Source: Nocardioides speluncae (lineage in GTDB: Bacteria > Actinomycetota > Actinomycetes > Propionibacteriales > Nocardioidaceae). Taken from it: 64,000 nt of DNA. Location: the NCBI RefSeq assembly GCF_003121585.1, contig NZ_QEOO01000042.1:62001-126000 (forward strand). The letters are read 5' to 3'. The notes under the pieces are model-generated. The model had not been told where the DNA came from. It saw nothing but the letters and a program-made list of their open reading frames with translations, and ran no database searches. The translations under genes were made by a program, and so were the position numbers. Of the stretch, positions 40,778 to 50,762 are shown one piece after another (within the stretch, counting starts at the first letter, position 1; each line of letters opens with the position of its first letter).

Positions 40778-42655
40778 CTACCGAGCCGCTCGCAACAGGA
40801 GCGCAATGTCGTCGAGCACCTGAGAGTCCTCGATCGTCGATGGTGCTGGGACGTCGCGCCCGTCGGCGATCCCGCGCATGGCCTTGCGCAGGATCTTGCC
40901 GGACCGGGTCTTCGGCAGCGCCGCGACGACCAGGACGTCACGGAAGGCCGCGACCGGCCCGATGTCACGGCGTACAGCGGCGACCAGGTCGTCCCTGAGC
41001 TGCTCGCCCGCGATCTCGACACCGGCCTTGAGGACCACCAGGCCCAGCGGCAGCTGGCCCTTAAGCTTGTCCTGTACGCCGATGACGGCGCATTCGGCAA
41101 CGGCCGGATGGGCAGCAAGCACGGACTCGATCGTTCCCGTCGCGAGTCGGTGACCCGCCACGTTGATGACGTCATCGGTGCGGCCCAGCACGAAGAGGTA
41201 GCCATCCTCGTCGAGGTACCCGCCGTCACCGGTTGCGTAGAACCCGGGGTGCGCGGTGAGGTACTCCTCGCGGTAGCGCTCGTCGTCGTTCCACAGTGTC
41301 GGCAGCGAGCCCGGCGGCAGCGGAAGCCGGATCGCGATATCGCCCTCGGTGCCCTTGGGCAGGTCGTTGCCGTCGGCATCGAGGATGCGTACGTCGTAGC
41401 CCGGCACCGCGACGGTGGCTGACCCGGGCTTGACCGGCATCGGCTCCAGCCCACGCAGGTTCGCCGCGATCGGCCAACCCGTCTCTGTCTGCCACCAGTG
41501 GTCGACCACGGGGACGTTCAGGAGCTGCGACGCCCAGCTGAGCGTCTCGGGGTCGAGCCGCTCGCCCGCGAGGAACAGCGTCTCGAAGCGGGACAGGTCG
41601 TAGTCGGCGAGCAGGCGTCCCTCGGGGTCGACCTTCTTGATCGCGCGCAGGGCGGTCGGAGCGGTGAAGAGCGCCTTGACCCCGTGGGCGGAGATGACCC
41701 GCCAGAAGGCACCCGCGTCGGGGGTGCCGACCGGCTTGCCTTCGTACATCACCGTTGTCGCGCCGACCAGGAGAGGGGCGTAGACGATGTAGGTGTGCCC
41801 GACGACCCAGCCGACGTCGGAGGCGGACCACCAGACGTCACCGGCGTGTACGTCGTACACGTTGGCCATGGACCAGGTCAGTGCGACCGCATGCCCGCCG
41901 TTGTCACGGACGACGCCCTTGGGCCGCCCGGTCGTGCCAGAGGTGTAGAGGATGTAGAGAGGGTCCGTGGCCGCCACGGGCTCGGGGCCGACAGCCTCGG
42001 CATCCGCGACGAGGTCCGCCCAGTCGATGTCGTTCTCACCCAGCTCGGCAGGAGAGACCGCCCGTTGGAGCATCACCAGCCGCGACGGTGCGTGCTCCGC
42101 TTCGTCCAGCGCCTCGTCGATGATGGCCTTGTAGTCGACGACCCTGGTCGGCTCGATGCCGCACGAGGCGGCCACGATGACCTTGGGCTTGGCGTCGTCG
42201 ACACGGGCCGCCAGCTCCTTGGGGGCGAAGCCGCCGAAGACTACCGAGTGCACCGCACCGAGTCGAGCACACGCGAGCATCGCGATCGCGGCCTCGGGCA
42301 CCATGGGCAGGTAGATCAGGACCCGGTCGCCCTTCACGACACCAAGGCTGGCCAGACCGCCCGCGAAGCGAGAGACCTCGTCGGTCAGCTGGCGGTAGGT
42401 GTAGGTCCGCAGTGACCCGGTCACCGGTGAGTCCCAGATCAACGCGACCTGGTCACCCCGACCGGCCCCGACGTGCCGGTCCAACGCGTTGTACGACGTG
42501 TTGAGCACGCCGTCGGGGAACCAGCGGTAGAGCGGGCCTCCGCTGTCGTCGAGGGCCTGCGTCGGGGCCTGCACCCAGTCGACGGACTCGGCTGCCTCCA
42601 GCCAGAACTCCTCGGGGGAGTTCAGGCTGCGCTCGAACGACTCGGCGTAGCTCAC
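40778..42655 (-). CDS. Acetyl/propionyl-CoA synthetase-type acyl-CoA ligase (PrpE-like)
   Basis: 625 residues, GTG at 42655 overlapping the enoyl-CoA hydratase stop (GTGA). Adenylate-forming motifs: YTSGTTGRPKG, WWQTETGWP, YATGDGGYLDEDGY, GRTDDVINVAGHRLATG, and the acetylatable lysine region PKTRSGKILRK. The N-terminal SYAESFERSLNSPEEFW and the WWSASDVGWVVGH segment are those of short-chain acetyl/propionyl-CoA synthetases (PrpE, ACSS3). Activates a short or branched acid to its CoA ester with ATP. Last gene of the operon that starts at the 50669 gene. Confidence 0.9.
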   Translation of the reverse strand: MSYAESFERSLNSPEEFWLEAAESVDWVQAPTQALDDSGGPLYRWFPDGVLNTSYNALDRHVGAGRGDQVALIWDSPVTGSLRTYTYRQLTDEVSRFAGGLASLGVVKGDRVLIYLPMVPEAAIAMLACARLGAVHSVVFGGFAPKELAARVDDAKPKVIVAASCGIEPTRVVDYKAIIDEALDEAEHAPSRLVMLQRAVSPAELGENDIDWADLVADAEAVGPEPVAATDPLYILYTSGTTGRPKGVVRDNGGHAVALTWSMANVYDVHAGDVWWSASDVGWVVGHTYIVYAPLLVGATTVMYEGKPVGTPDAGAFWRVISAHGVKALFTAPTALRAIKKVDPEGRLLADYDLSRFETLFLAGERLDPETLSWASQLLNVPVVDHWWQTETGWPIAANLRGLEPMPVKPGSATVAVPGYDVRILDADGNDLPKGTEGDIAIRLPLPPGSLPTLWNDDERYREEYLTAHPGFYATGDGGYLDEDGYLFVLGRTDDVINVAGHRLATGTIESVLAAHPAVAECAVIGVQDKLKGQLPLGLVVLKAGVEIAGEQLRDDLVAAVRRDIGPVAAFRDVLVVAALPKTRSGKILRKAMRGIADGRDVPAPSTIEDSQVLDDIALLLRAAR

Positions 42656-43413
42656 ACCTCTGCCCACCGGGGCGGCCGCTTCTCGAGGAACGACGCCATC
42701 CCCTCCTTCACCTCGTCACTACCGAACAGGCGTGCCGACATCGCCATGACCTCGTCACCGTACGCCGCGATGGCCGCCCGGGTGTCACGGGTGACGATCG
42801 GCTTGCTCTCCGCCAGCCCTTGGGGAGAGCACAGCCGCAGCGCCGCGAGCAGCGCGTCTTCGGCGGCCGCGATATCCGGCACCGCCTCGCTGATCAGGCC
42901 GTTCCGCTCCGCGGTGGCGGCAGAGAAGGTCTCACCCGTGAGGTAGTACCGCGATGCGGAACGCTCGGTCATCCTGCCCAGCGTGGTGAGCGAGATGATC
43001 GCCGGGGCAAGGCCGAGCCGGACCTCGGTGAAGCCGAACGACGAGGTGCTGCTGGCCACCACAATGTCGCACGCGCCGACCAGCCCCATCCCGCCGGCTC
43101 GGACATTGCCGTCGATGACGCCGACGACCGGCTTGGGCATCTCCACGATGCCGTTGAGGATGGCCAGGAGCTCGGCGGTGCCCCTTTTGAGGCCGCCCGC
43201 GGCAGCAGCTTCGCCGAGATCGGCGCCGGCACAGAACGTCGTGCCGGTGTGGGTCAGCACCACCGCACGCACGCCGTCCTCGGCCGCGGCCGCTGCCAGC
43301 GAGTCGATGAGCTGTTGCACCAGCAGGCTGGAGAGCGCATTGCGGTTGTGCGGCGAGTCTAGGGTGATCCGAGCGATGCCGCGCTCAACGGCGTACTTGA
43401 CGAGGGTGGTCAT
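42652..43413 (-). CDS. Enoyl-CoA hydratase/isomerase family protein
   Basis: 253 residues. Crotonase fold: oxyanion-hole segments TFCAGADLGEAAA and VRAGGMGLVGACDIVVA, and FTEVRLGLAP with the second acidic position. The glutamate found at the first catalytic site of hydratases is not clearly present (GNVRAGGMG), so hydratase, isomerase or isohexenylglutaconyl-CoA-type activity are all possible. Follows acyl-CoA dehydrogenase by 9 nt. Confidence 0.85.
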   Translation of the reverse strand: MTTLVKYAVERGIARITLDSPHNRNALSSLLVQQLIDSLAAAAAEDGVRAVVLTHTGTTFCAGADLGEAAAAGGLKRGTAELLAILNGIVEMPKPVVGVIDGNVRAGGMGLVGACDIVVASSTSSFGFTEVRLGLAPAIISLTTLGRMTERSASRYYLTGETFSAATAERNGLISEAVPDIAAAEDALLAALRLCSPQGLAESKPIVTRDTRAAIAAYGDEVMAMSARLFGSDEVKEGMASFLEKRPPRWAEV

Positions 43414-43422
43414 GGCGGTCTC

Positions 43423-44586
43423 CTAGTAGGACTTTGGAAGGCCCAGGCTGTTCTGGGCGACGTAGTTGAGGACCATCTCCCGGCTGACGGGCGCGATCCT
43501 CGCCACGCGGGTGATGGCGAGCAGGTTGCCGAGGCCGTACTCGCTGGCGAGGCCGTTGCCGCCGTGTGTCTGGACTGCTTGGTCGGCTGCCTTGGCGGCG
43601 ACCTCGGCGCAGGCGTACTTCGCCATGTTGGCCCCCTCGCCCGCTGCCTCGTCGTCGCCGCTGTCGTAGATCGTCGCGGCCTTGAGGTACATGAGCCGAG
43701 CACATTCGTACTCCACCTTGATCTGGGCGAGCGGGTGCGACAGGCCTTGGTGGGCGCCGATCGGCGCGCCCCAGACCTTGCGCTCCTTGGCGTAGGCGAC
43801 GGCCTTGTCCAGGGCATAGCGGGCGTTGCCCAGCGCCATCGCCGCACCCATGATGCGCTCGGGGTTGAGGCCCGCGAAGAGCTGCCACAGCGCCGTCTCC
43901 TCCTCGGACTCCCCAACCAGTGCCGCTGCGGGCACTCGGACATCGTCGAGGAAGACCTGGTACTGGTGCTCGGGCATGACCAGGTCCATTTCGATGGGCT
44001 GGTACTCGAAGCCGGGGGTATCGGTCGGGACGAGGAAGAGAGCCGGCTGCAGCTTGCCGGTCTTGGCACTCTCCAACCGACCGACCACGAGTACGGCGTC
44101 AGCCTCGGAGACGCCGGAGATGAAGGTCTTGCGGCCGTTGAGGACATAGTCGTCACCATCGCGACGGGCGGTCGTGGTCAGCTCGTGCGAGTTGGAGCCG
44201 GCGTCGGGTTCGGTGATGCCGAAGGCGATCTTCTTGGTCCCGTCCGCCAGCCCTGGCAGCCAGGCCTGCTGTTGCCGCTCCGTGCCGAAGCGCGTGAGGA
44301 TCGTGCCCGCGATTGCCGGTGACACGACCATCATTAGCAGACCGCAGCCGACTGCGCTGAGCTCCTCCAGGACAAGACTCAGCTCGTACATCCCCGCGCC
44401 CCCGCCGCCGTACTCCTCCGGGAGGTTCACGCCGAGGTAGCCGAGACTGCCGGCCTCGTCCCAGAGCTCGCTCATCGGTTCTTTGGCCTTCGCCTTCGCA
44501 CTTGCGTAGTCGTGGCCGTACTTCGCGCCGAGCTCTGCGACGGCTGCACGGAGCGCCCGGTGCTCGGGGGATTCCTCGAAGTCCAT
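43423..44586 (-). CDS. Acyl-CoA dehydrogenase
   Basis: 387 residues, standard length. FAD-binding signature FGITEPDAGSNSHELTTTARRDG and the catalytic Glu region THGGNGLASEYGLGN. Introduces the alpha,beta double bond into an acyl-CoA, passing electrons to ETF. It overlaps the carboxylase alpha gene by one base (TGATG). In the context of an acyl-CoA carboxylase it resembles citronellyl-CoA or isovaleryl-CoA dehydrogenases, but the substrate cannot be read from sequence. Confidence 0.93.
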   Translation of the reverse strand: MDFEESPEHRALRAAVAELGAKYGHDYASAKAKAKEPMSELWDEAGSLGYLGVNLPEEYGGGGAGMYELSLVLEELSAVGCGLLMMVVSPAIAGTILTRFGTERQQQAWLPGLADGTKKIAFGITEPDAGSNSHELTTTARRDGDDYVLNGRKTFISGVSEADAVLVVGRLESAKTGKLQPALFLVPTDTPGFEYQPIEMDLVMPEHQYQVFLDDVRVPAAALVGESEEETALWQLFAGLNPERIMGAAMALGNARYALDKAVAYAKERKVWGAPIGAHQGLSHPLAQIKVEYECARLMYLKAATIYDSGDDEAAGEGANMAKYACAEVAAKAADQAVQTHGGNGLASEYGLGNLLAITRVARIAPVSREMVLNYVAQNSLGLPKSY

Positions 44587-46574
44587 CAGCTGTTCTCCTC
44601 TTCGTGGGTGGTGACGACGGCCAGCACGGCGCCGAGGTCGACCTGCTGTCCTTCCTGGACTGGCAGCTCGGAGACCACCCCGTCAGTGGGGGCGCTGATC
44701 TGGTGCTGCATCTTCATCGCCTCGAGCCAGAGCAACGCCTGTCCTTCGGTGACGGTGTCGCCGACCTTGGCCGCGATGCGGACCACCGAGCCGGGCATCG
44801 GTGCGAGCAACGAGCCCGGGGCGGCCGAGCCCAGCGGGTCCGGGTAGCGGGCCACGGTCTTCAGGGCCACGGCGCCGAGCGGCGAGTCCACGGCGACCAC
44901 ATCGCCGTACGCCGCCACGTCGAAGGTGCGCCGGACGCCGTCGACTGTGAGCACGACTTGGCTCGGCGTTGAGCTGACCAGCGAGACGTCCTCGTATCCT
45001 TCTGCGGCCAACCCGCTGCGGGTCAGGGCGTAGGCGACCTCGAGCTCGTCATCGCCGGCCAGGTAGCGCTTGCGGATCGGCTGCGAGGTCACGCTTCGCC
45101 AGCCGCTGGGCAGCCCGCCCTGGACCCGCGCCGACGCGCGGTTGCTGGCGGCATCCGCGAGCGCCGCCGCGAGGGCTGACAGGGCGACGGTGTCCTTGTC
45201 GGCCAGTGGCTCGCTGAGTACGTCGAGTCCGTGACGGTCGAAGAAGGCCGTGTCAGTGTCCCCCGCCAAGAACGCCTCGTGGCGCAGGACGCGGACCAGG
45301 AGGTCGCGGTTGGTGACGAGGCCGTGCAGCTTGGTCCGCTCCAGAGCGGCCGCGAGACGTAGCGACGCCTCGTCGCGCGTCGGTGCGTAGCTGATCACCT
45401 TTGCCAGCATCGGGTCGTAGTGGATTCCGACCAGGGATCCCGACTCGATACCACTGTCCAGCCGGATGCCAGCAGGCAGCAGGTCGAAGGTCGAGCGGAC
45501 ACCGGGCACCTCGAATGCGTGCACCAGGCCGCTCTGTGGCTGCCAGTTGGCGGCCGGGTCCTCGGCGTACAGGCGCACCTCGATGGAGTGGCCGACCGAC
45601 GGCGGCGGCTCGGGGTCTAGCCGGCCCCCGTTGGCGACAAGCACTTGCAGGGCCACGAGGTCCAGGCCGGTGGTGCACTCGGTGACCGGATGCTCGACCT
45701 GGAGGCGCGTGTTCATCTCCAGGAAGAAGAACTTGCCCGACTCGTCGGCAAGGAACTCAACGGTGCCGGCGCCGGTGTAGCCGATCGCGGAGGCGGCTGC
45801 GCGGGATGCCTCGAACAGCTTCTCCCGCATCCCGTCGATGCGCTCGACGAGCGGCGACGGGGCCTCCTCGACGACCTTCTGGTGGCGGCGCTGGATGGAG
45901 CACTCGCGTTCCCCGACGGCCCACACGGTGCCGTGTTGGTCGGCCATGATCTGGACCTCGATGTGCCGACCGGTGGCGAGGTAGGGCTCGCAGAAGACCG
46001 TCGGGTCGCCGAACGCGGAGGCGGCTTCGGCTCGCGCCAGCTCGGCTTCCTGCTCGATGTCGGCCAGGTGTCGCACGATGCGCATGCCGCGACCGCCACC
46101 GCCGGCCGATGCCTTGATCAGCACGGGCAGGTCGGCCTCGGTCACCTGTGCCGGGTCGAGCTCGGTCAGCACGGGTACGCCGGCGGCGGCCATGAGCCGT
46201 TTGGACTCGATCTTCGAGCCCATCGAGTCGATGGACTCGGGGGGCGGGCCGATCCAGGTCAGGCCGGCCGCCTCGACCGCGCGCGCGAAGGCGGCGTTCT
46301 CGGACAGGAAGCCGTAGCCGGGGTGGATCGCGTCGGCGCCGGCCCTGAGCGCGGCCTCGATGACCAGGTCGGAACGCAGGTAGGTGTCCGAGGGGGCGTT
46401 GCCGGGCAGGTGCACTGCTGCGTCCGCCTCGGTGACATGCGGGGAAGCCTCGTCGGCGTCTGAGTAGAGCGCCACCGTCGACAGCCCGAGGTCGCGGGCG
46501 GTCCGGAAGACGCGGCGGGCGATCTCGCCGCGGTTGGCGACCAGGATGGACGCGAGGTGCTTGGACGTCGTCAT
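44586..46574 (-). CDS. Acyl-CoA carboxylase alpha subunit (biotin carboxylase + biotin carrier)
   Basis: 662 residues. Biotin carboxylase start (ILVANRGEIARRVFRTARDLG), HPGYGFLSENAAFA, ATP-grasp loop KASAGGGGRGMRIV, ERECSIQRRHQKVVEEAPS and MNTRLQVEHPVTE; then a linker domain and the biotin-attachment site EAMKMQH (Lys621). Size and arrangement are those of methylcrotonyl/geranyl/propionyl-CoA carboxylase alpha chains. Works with the beta subunit encoded upstream (ATGA overlap). Confidence 0.95.
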   Translation of the reverse strand: MTTSKHLASILVANRGEIARRVFRTARDLGLSTVALYSDADEASPHVTEADAAVHLPGNAPSDTYLRSDLVIEAALRAGADAIHPGYGFLSENAAFARAVEAAGLTWIGPPPESIDSMGSKIESKRLMAAAGVPVLTELDPAQVTEADLPVLIKASAGGGGRGMRIVRHLADIEQEAELARAEAASAFGDPTVFCEPYLATGRHIEVQIMADQHGTVWAVGERECSIQRRHQKVVEEAPSPLVERIDGMREKLFEASRAAASAIGYTGAGTVEFLADESGKFFFLEMNTRLQVEHPVTECTTGLDLVALQVLVANGGRLDPEPPPSVGHSIEVRLYAEDPAANWQPQSGLVHAFEVPGVRSTFDLLPAGIRLDSGIESGSLVGIHYDPMLAKVISYAPTRDEASLRLAAALERTKLHGLVTNRDLLVRVLRHEAFLAGDTDTAFFDRHGLDVLSEPLADKDTVALSALAAALADAASNRASARVQGGLPSGWRSVTSQPIRKRYLAGDDELEVAYALTRSGLAAEGYEDVSLVSSTPSQVVLTVDGVRRTFDVAAYGDVVAVDSPLGAVALKTVARYPDPLGSAAPGSLLAPMPGSVVRIAAKVGDTVTEGQALLWLEAMKMQHQISAPTDGVVSELPVQEGQQVDLGAVLAVVTTHEEENS

Positions 46575-48169
46575 GGCCGGAACACACCGAACAGTCTCGT
46601 GCTCTCGACCGGAGCGTTGTGGATGACGGACAAGGAGATCCCGAGCACGGTCCTGGTGTCCCGTGGGTCGATGACGCCGTCGTCGTACACCAGGCCCGAG
46701 GTCACTCGGACGTCCTGGTCCGCATCGATCTGGCCCTCGACCGCAGCACGCATCGCGGCGTCCGCCGCCTCGTCGTACACCTGACCTCGGCCCTCGGCGG
46801 CCTGGCGCGCGACGATCGAGAGGACCCCGGCCATCTGCTCAGGCCCCATCACCGCGTTCTTCGCCGTAGGCCAGGTGAAGAGGAAGCGCGGACCGTAGGC
46901 CCGCCCGCACATGCCGTACTGGCCGGCGCCGTACGACCCACCAAGGGTGACCGTCAGGTGCGGCACGCTGGAGTTGGAGACCGCGTTGATCATCATCGCG
47001 CCGTGCTTGATGATGCCGCCCTGCTCGTACTCCTTGCCGACCATGTAGCCGGTCGTGTTCTGCAGGAAGAGCAGCGGGGTGTTGGTCTGGTTGGCGAGCT
47101 GGATGAACTGCGTGGCCTTGTGCGCCTCCGGGCTGAACAGCACCCCTCGAGCGTTGGCCAGGATGCCGATCGGGTAGCCGTGGATCCTGGCCCAGCCGGT
47201 CACCAGGGACGACCCGTAGAGAGGCTTGAACTCGTCGAAGTCGGAGCCGTCGACGATGCGTCCGATCACCTCATGCGGATCGAAGGGTGCCTTGAGGTCA
47301 GGCTGCACGATGCCCAGCAGGTCCTCCTCGTCAAGCCGCGGCGGGCGTACGTCGACCCGAGGCTCCGGACCGAGCTTCTTCCAGTTCAGCCGCTTAACGA
47401 TGTCGCGTCCGATCCGGATCGCGTCCGGTTCGTCGACCGCGTAGAAGTCGGCCAGGCCCGAGGTCCGGGCATGCATGTCGGCACCACCCAGTGACTCGTC
47501 GTCGGACTCCTCGCCCGTCGCCATCTTGACCAGCGGTGGCCCAGCCAGGAAGACCTTCGAGCGGTCCTTGATCATCACCACGTAGTCGGACATGCCTGGC
47601 ACATAGGCACCCCCCGCGGTCGAGTTGCCGAAGACCAGCGAGATCACGGGAACGCCGGCGGCAGAGAGCCGGGTCATGTTTGCGAACATCACGCCACCCG
47701 GGACGAAGATCTCCTTCTGCGTGGGCAGGTCGGCGCCCCCCGACTCGACCAGCGCCACCAGCGGCAAGCGATTCTCCTTGGCGATGGTGTGCGCTCGCAG
47801 CAGCCTGCGCACGGTCCACGGGTTGCTGGCGCCGCCCTTCTCGGTGGGGTCGTTGGCGATGAGCATGCACTCGACGCCCTCGATGACCCCGATGCCGGTG
47901 ACCAGGCTGCCGCCCAGGGCGAACTGGCTGCCGTAGCCGGTCAGCGGCGACAGCTCCAGGAAAGGTGAGTCCTCGTCGATCAAAAGCTCGATGCGCTCGC
48001 GGGCGAGCAGCTTGCCGCGCTGGTGGTGCCGGTCGATGTACTTCTGACCACCACCCAGCACGGCCTTTGCGTGCAACGAGTCGATGTCGGCCAGCTTCTC
48101 GAGCATCGCGTCCCTGTTGGAGGCGAACTCGTCCGAGCGAACGTCCAGTGCTGTCTTCAAGACGGTCAT
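46571..48169 (-). CDS. Acyl-CoA carboxylase beta subunit (methylcrotonyl/geranyl-CoA carboxylase type)
   Basis: 532 residues; ATG at 48169 overlaps the AtuA-like gene stop (ATGA). Carboxyltransferase signature GGGQKYIDRHHQRGKLLARERI-like start (about 41-62), GNSTAGGAYVPGMSDYVVM, and LGGSYGAGQYGMCGRAY. The N-terminal GGG..RH..RGK..ARERI arrangement is characteristic of the methylcrotonyl/geranyl-CoA group rather than propionyl-CoA carboxylases. Transfers carboxyl from biotin to a beta-methyl-enoyl-CoA. Confidence 0.93.
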   Translation of the reverse strand: MTVLKTALDVRSDEFASNRDAMLEKLADIDSLHAKAVLGGGQKYIDRHHQRGKLLARERIELLIDEDSPFLELSPLTGYGSQFALGGSLVTGIGVIEGVECMLIANDPTEKGGASNPWTVRRLLRAHTIAKENRLPLVALVESGGADLPTQKEIFVPGGVMFANMTRLSAAGVPVISLVFGNSTAGGAYVPGMSDYVVMIKDRSKVFLAGPPLVKMATGEESDDESLGGADMHARTSGLADFYAVDEPDAIRIGRDIVKRLNWKKLGPEPRVDVRPPRLDEEDLLGIVQPDLKAPFDPHEVIGRIVDGSDFDEFKPLYGSSLVTGWARIHGYPIGILANARGVLFSPEAHKATQFIQLANQTNTPLLFLQNTTGYMVGKEYEQGGIIKHGAMMINAVSNSSVPHLTVTLGGSYGAGQYGMCGRAYGPRFLFTWPTAKNAVMGPEQMAGVLSIVARQAAEGRGQVYDEAADAAMRAAVEGQIDADQDVRVTSGLVYDDGVIDPRDTRTVLGISLSVIHNAPVESTRLFGVFRP

Positions 48170-49884
48170 GGCAGGTCTTCCTTTCCGTTGCTGAGGGGGA
48201 GCAGGGCTTTGGGTACGTCGACGTGGCGGGCCCGCAGCCACTCGCCGACCGCCTTGGCTTGCGCGTCGAAGCGCGCGTTGGAGGCGACGCCCTCGCCGAG
48301 CAGGTCCTCGATGACGAAGTTCAGGGAGCGCAGGTGGGGGAACACGTGGCGCGTGACCTGTAGGTCGGCGGTCTCAGGCAGCAGTCGCTGGAGCTCCTCG
48401 ACCGTGAGCGTCTCGGCGAGCCAGCCCCAACCCTCGTCGTCGCGGGCCCACACGCTGACGTTCGCGCTGCCGCCCTTGTCCCCACTACGAGCACCGATGA
48501 TCTCGCCGAGCGGAACGCGACGAGTAGGTCCGGTGACGGCCGCTTCGACCATCACCGGGTCGTCAGCCGGGGCAAGCACCTGGGTTTCCGTGGCGGGCGG
48601 GATCGCGACGCGGTCGCCCGAAGGCAACACGGCGATCTGGTCGACCAGAGCGGCGGCGACGTAGCCCGCAGTGAAGACGCCGTACGGCGACGCGTCGCCG
48701 GGCGGGGCCGTGATGTGGAAGCCGGGGTAGCTTGCCAGTCCCACCTCGACGGCAGCACTCGAGAACGCCCGGCCGATCTTGGTCGGGTCCGGGCCGCGGA
48801 CGACGCACTGCAGCAGCGCGCTGGCCGTCTGCTCGGTATCGGCATCGACGTGGTCGGTGCGGGCGAGGGTCCACGTGGCATCGAAGCCGGCCAGCTGGCT
48901 CTTGATCAGCTCGGCCTTCTGCTCGATCGCGAGGCCGGTGAGCACGAAGACCATCTCGTTGCGGAAGCCGCCGAGCGAGTTGAGGCCGACCTTCAGGGTG
49001 GGCGGTGGCGCCTCTCCGCGCACTCCGTGGACCAGGACGCGGTCCGGGCCGTCGTCCTCGAGGCGCACTGAGTCGATGCGCGTGGTGACGTCCGGCCCGG
49101 CGTAGCGCGCGCCGGTGATCTCGTAGAGCAGCTGGGCGGTAACGGTCTCCTTGGTCACCATGCCGCCCGTGCCCGCAGGCTTGGTGATCACGCTCGACCC
49201 GTCGACGCCGATCTCCGCAGTCGGAAAGCCGACTGCACGGAAGTCGGGAACCTCCTGGAAGAACGCGAAGTTGCCGCCGGTGGCCTGGGCACCACACTCG
49301 ATGATGTGTCCGGCGACGACCGCCCCGGCGAGAGCGTCATAGTCGTCGCGAGCCCAGCCGAAGTGCGCGGCAGCCGGGCCGACCACGAGCGAGGCGTCCG
49401 TGACCCGGCCGGTCACCACGACCTGGGCACCACCCTTGATGCACTCCGCGATGCCCCACCCGCCGAGGTAGGCGTTGGCCGCCAGCGGGGTCCCGAAGCC
49501 GAGCTCGGCCGCACGCGGCAACAGATCGTCACCCTCGACGTAGCCGATCCTGGCATCGATGCCGAGACCGACGGCGAGCTCGTCCAGCCTGGCGGCAAGC
49601 CCCGCGGGATTCAGGCCGCCGGCGTTCGCGACGATCGTGACGCCCTTCTCGATCGCGAGCCCGAGGCACTGCTCGAGCTGACGCACGAAGGTCTTGGCGT
49701 AGCCGCCGGCGGGGTCCTTGGCGCGGTCCTTGGCCAGGATCAGCATGGTCAGCTCGGCCAGGTAGTCGCCGGTGACGACGTCGACGTCGCCCAGGGTCAG
49801 CATCTCGTGCATCGCGGAGAACCGGTCTCCGTAGAAGCCCGACGCGTTGCCGATGCGCAGCGGCGCAGGAGGCCGCCCGGTCAT
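48166..49884 (-). CDS. AtuA-like (DUF1446) protein
   Basis: 572 residues from ATG at 49884 (ATGA overlap with the upstream gene). LRIGNASGFYGDRFSAM at the N-terminus, AECIKGGAQVVVTGRVTDASL, ECGAQATGGNFAF, and a C-terminal AtuA-associated domain (IIGARSGDKGGSANVSVWAR). The family is named for AtuA in Pseudomonas acyclic-terpene utilisation; its exact reaction is not well established. Its neighbours here (carboxylase, acyl-CoA dehydrogenase, enoyl-CoA hydratase, CoA ligase) are those of atu/liu-type loci. Confidence 0.88.
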   Translation of the reverse strand: MTGRPPAPLRIGNASGFYGDRFSAMHEMLTLGDVDVVTGDYLAELTMLILAKDRAKDPAGGYAKTFVRQLEQCLGLAIEKGVTIVANAGGLNPAGLAARLDELAVGLGIDARIGYVEGDDLLPRAAELGFGTPLAANAYLGGWGIAECIKGGAQVVVTGRVTDASLVVGPAAAHFGWARDDYDALAGAVVAGHIIECGAQATGGNFAFFQEVPDFRAVGFPTAEIGVDGSSVITKPAGTGGMVTKETVTAQLLYEITGARYAGPDVTTRIDSVRLEDDGPDRVLVHGVRGEAPPPTLKVGLNSLGGFRNEMVFVLTGLAIEQKAELIKSQLAGFDATWTLARTDHVDADTEQTASALLQCVVRGPDPTKIGRAFSSAAVEVGLASYPGFHITAPPGDASPYGVFTAGYVAAALVDQIAVLPSGDRVAIPPATETQVLAPADDPVMVEAAVTGPTRRVPLGEIIGARSGDKGGSANVSVWARDDEGWGWLAETLTVEELQRLLPETADLQVTRHVFPHLRSLNFVIEDLLGEGVASNARFDAQAKAVGEWLRARHVDVPKALLPLSNGKEDLP

Positions 49885-50669
49885 GCCGACACCTCCCGAC
49901 GCGGGTGCTGGCCGCCTCCTGGCGGGCCGGCGAACGCCTGCGCGATCGAGAGCCAAGTTTCGGCGTCGGGGCCGACAGCCTCGAGCCTGAGGTCGTCGAG
50001 GTGACGACGCTGGGTGACGCGGAGACAGAAGTCCAGCGCCGGGCCGGTGACCCGCTGCTCGGCGTCGGCGTCACCCCAGGTCCAGGTGTCGCCATCGGGT
50101 GCGGTCAGCTCCACGTGAATGTCGACGGTCGGGGGCTCGAGACCGTTGGCGACGTAGGCGAAGCCGAGGGTGATCACGCCGAGGTGCACGACGTTCTTCA
50201 GCCGCGCCGTCGGCTCCCGGCGTACGCCGAGCGCTTCCGCCACGTCCTCTCCATGGGCCCAGGTCTCCATCAGGCGGGCGGTGGCCATCGAGGCGGCACC
50301 CATCGAGGGTCCGAACCACGGGATCCGGGCCCCGCGCGGCAGAGCACGCAGTGCCTCCGACAGCTCGGCCCGACCGGCACGCCAACGGGCGAGCAGCTCG
50401 TCAGACGGGAGGGCGGCCCGCTCGGCAGCGGTGCTGTCGGTGTGGGTGTCGGGATTCGCCATGGCCGCGGCGATCTCCGCCTGGAACGCGTCCGCGTCGC
50501 GGAGCGCGATCAGCGCCACCTCGTCGGTCCAGGCGAGGTGACCGAGCTGGTGGCCGATGGTCCAACCAGCTGCCGGTGTGGGCAACGCGAGCTGCTCAGC
50601 CGTCAGGGGGTCAACCAGCGCATCGAGTGCGTCGCCCTCGGCGTCCAGGTCCTCCAGAGGTGCATTCAC
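49881..50669 (-). CDS. TIGR03084-like DinB/maleylpyruvate-isomerase-N-terminal family protein
   Basis: 262 residues. The helical DinB-like part has the metal-ligand pattern WTIGHQLGHLAWTDEVAL and ETWAHGEDVAEALG, typical of mycothiol-related DinB-superfamily proteins of actinobacteria; the C-terminal part is the usual beta-rich domain (PTVDIHVELTAPDGDTWTWG). First gene of the catabolic operon, directly behind a TetR-type operator. Precise reaction unknown. Confidence 0.8.
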   Translation of the reverse strand: MNAPLEDLDAEGDALDALVDPLTAEQLALPTPAAGWTIGHQLGHLAWTDEVALIALRDADAFQAEIAAAMANPDTHTDSTAAERAALPSDELLARWRAGRAELSEALRALPRGARIPWFGPSMGAASMATARLMETWAHGEDVAEALGVRREPTARLKNVVHLGVITLGFAYVANGLEPPTVDIHVELTAPDGDTWTWGDADAEQRVTGPALDFCLRVTQRRHLDDLRLEAVGPDAETWLSIAQAFAGPPGGGQHPRREVSA

Positions 50670-50694
50670 GAGATGTTCCTTCCCGTCGGTCGAT

Positions 50695-50723
50695 CTATCA
50701 TAACATAGATCATGTTATGATAG
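50695..50723. promoter_or_regulatory. TetR-type operator 1
   Basis: Perfect inverted repeat CTATCATAACAT-AGATC-ATGTTATGATAG, 26 nt upstream of the TIGR03084-like gene that begins the carboxylase operon. The inner arms match operators 2 and 3, all with a 5-bp centre. Probably bound by the TetR protein encoded at 51820-52365. Confidence 0.85.
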
Positions 50724-50762
50724 CGAACGAGATCTCCCTTGCGAGTGCTGATCCCGAGGCTG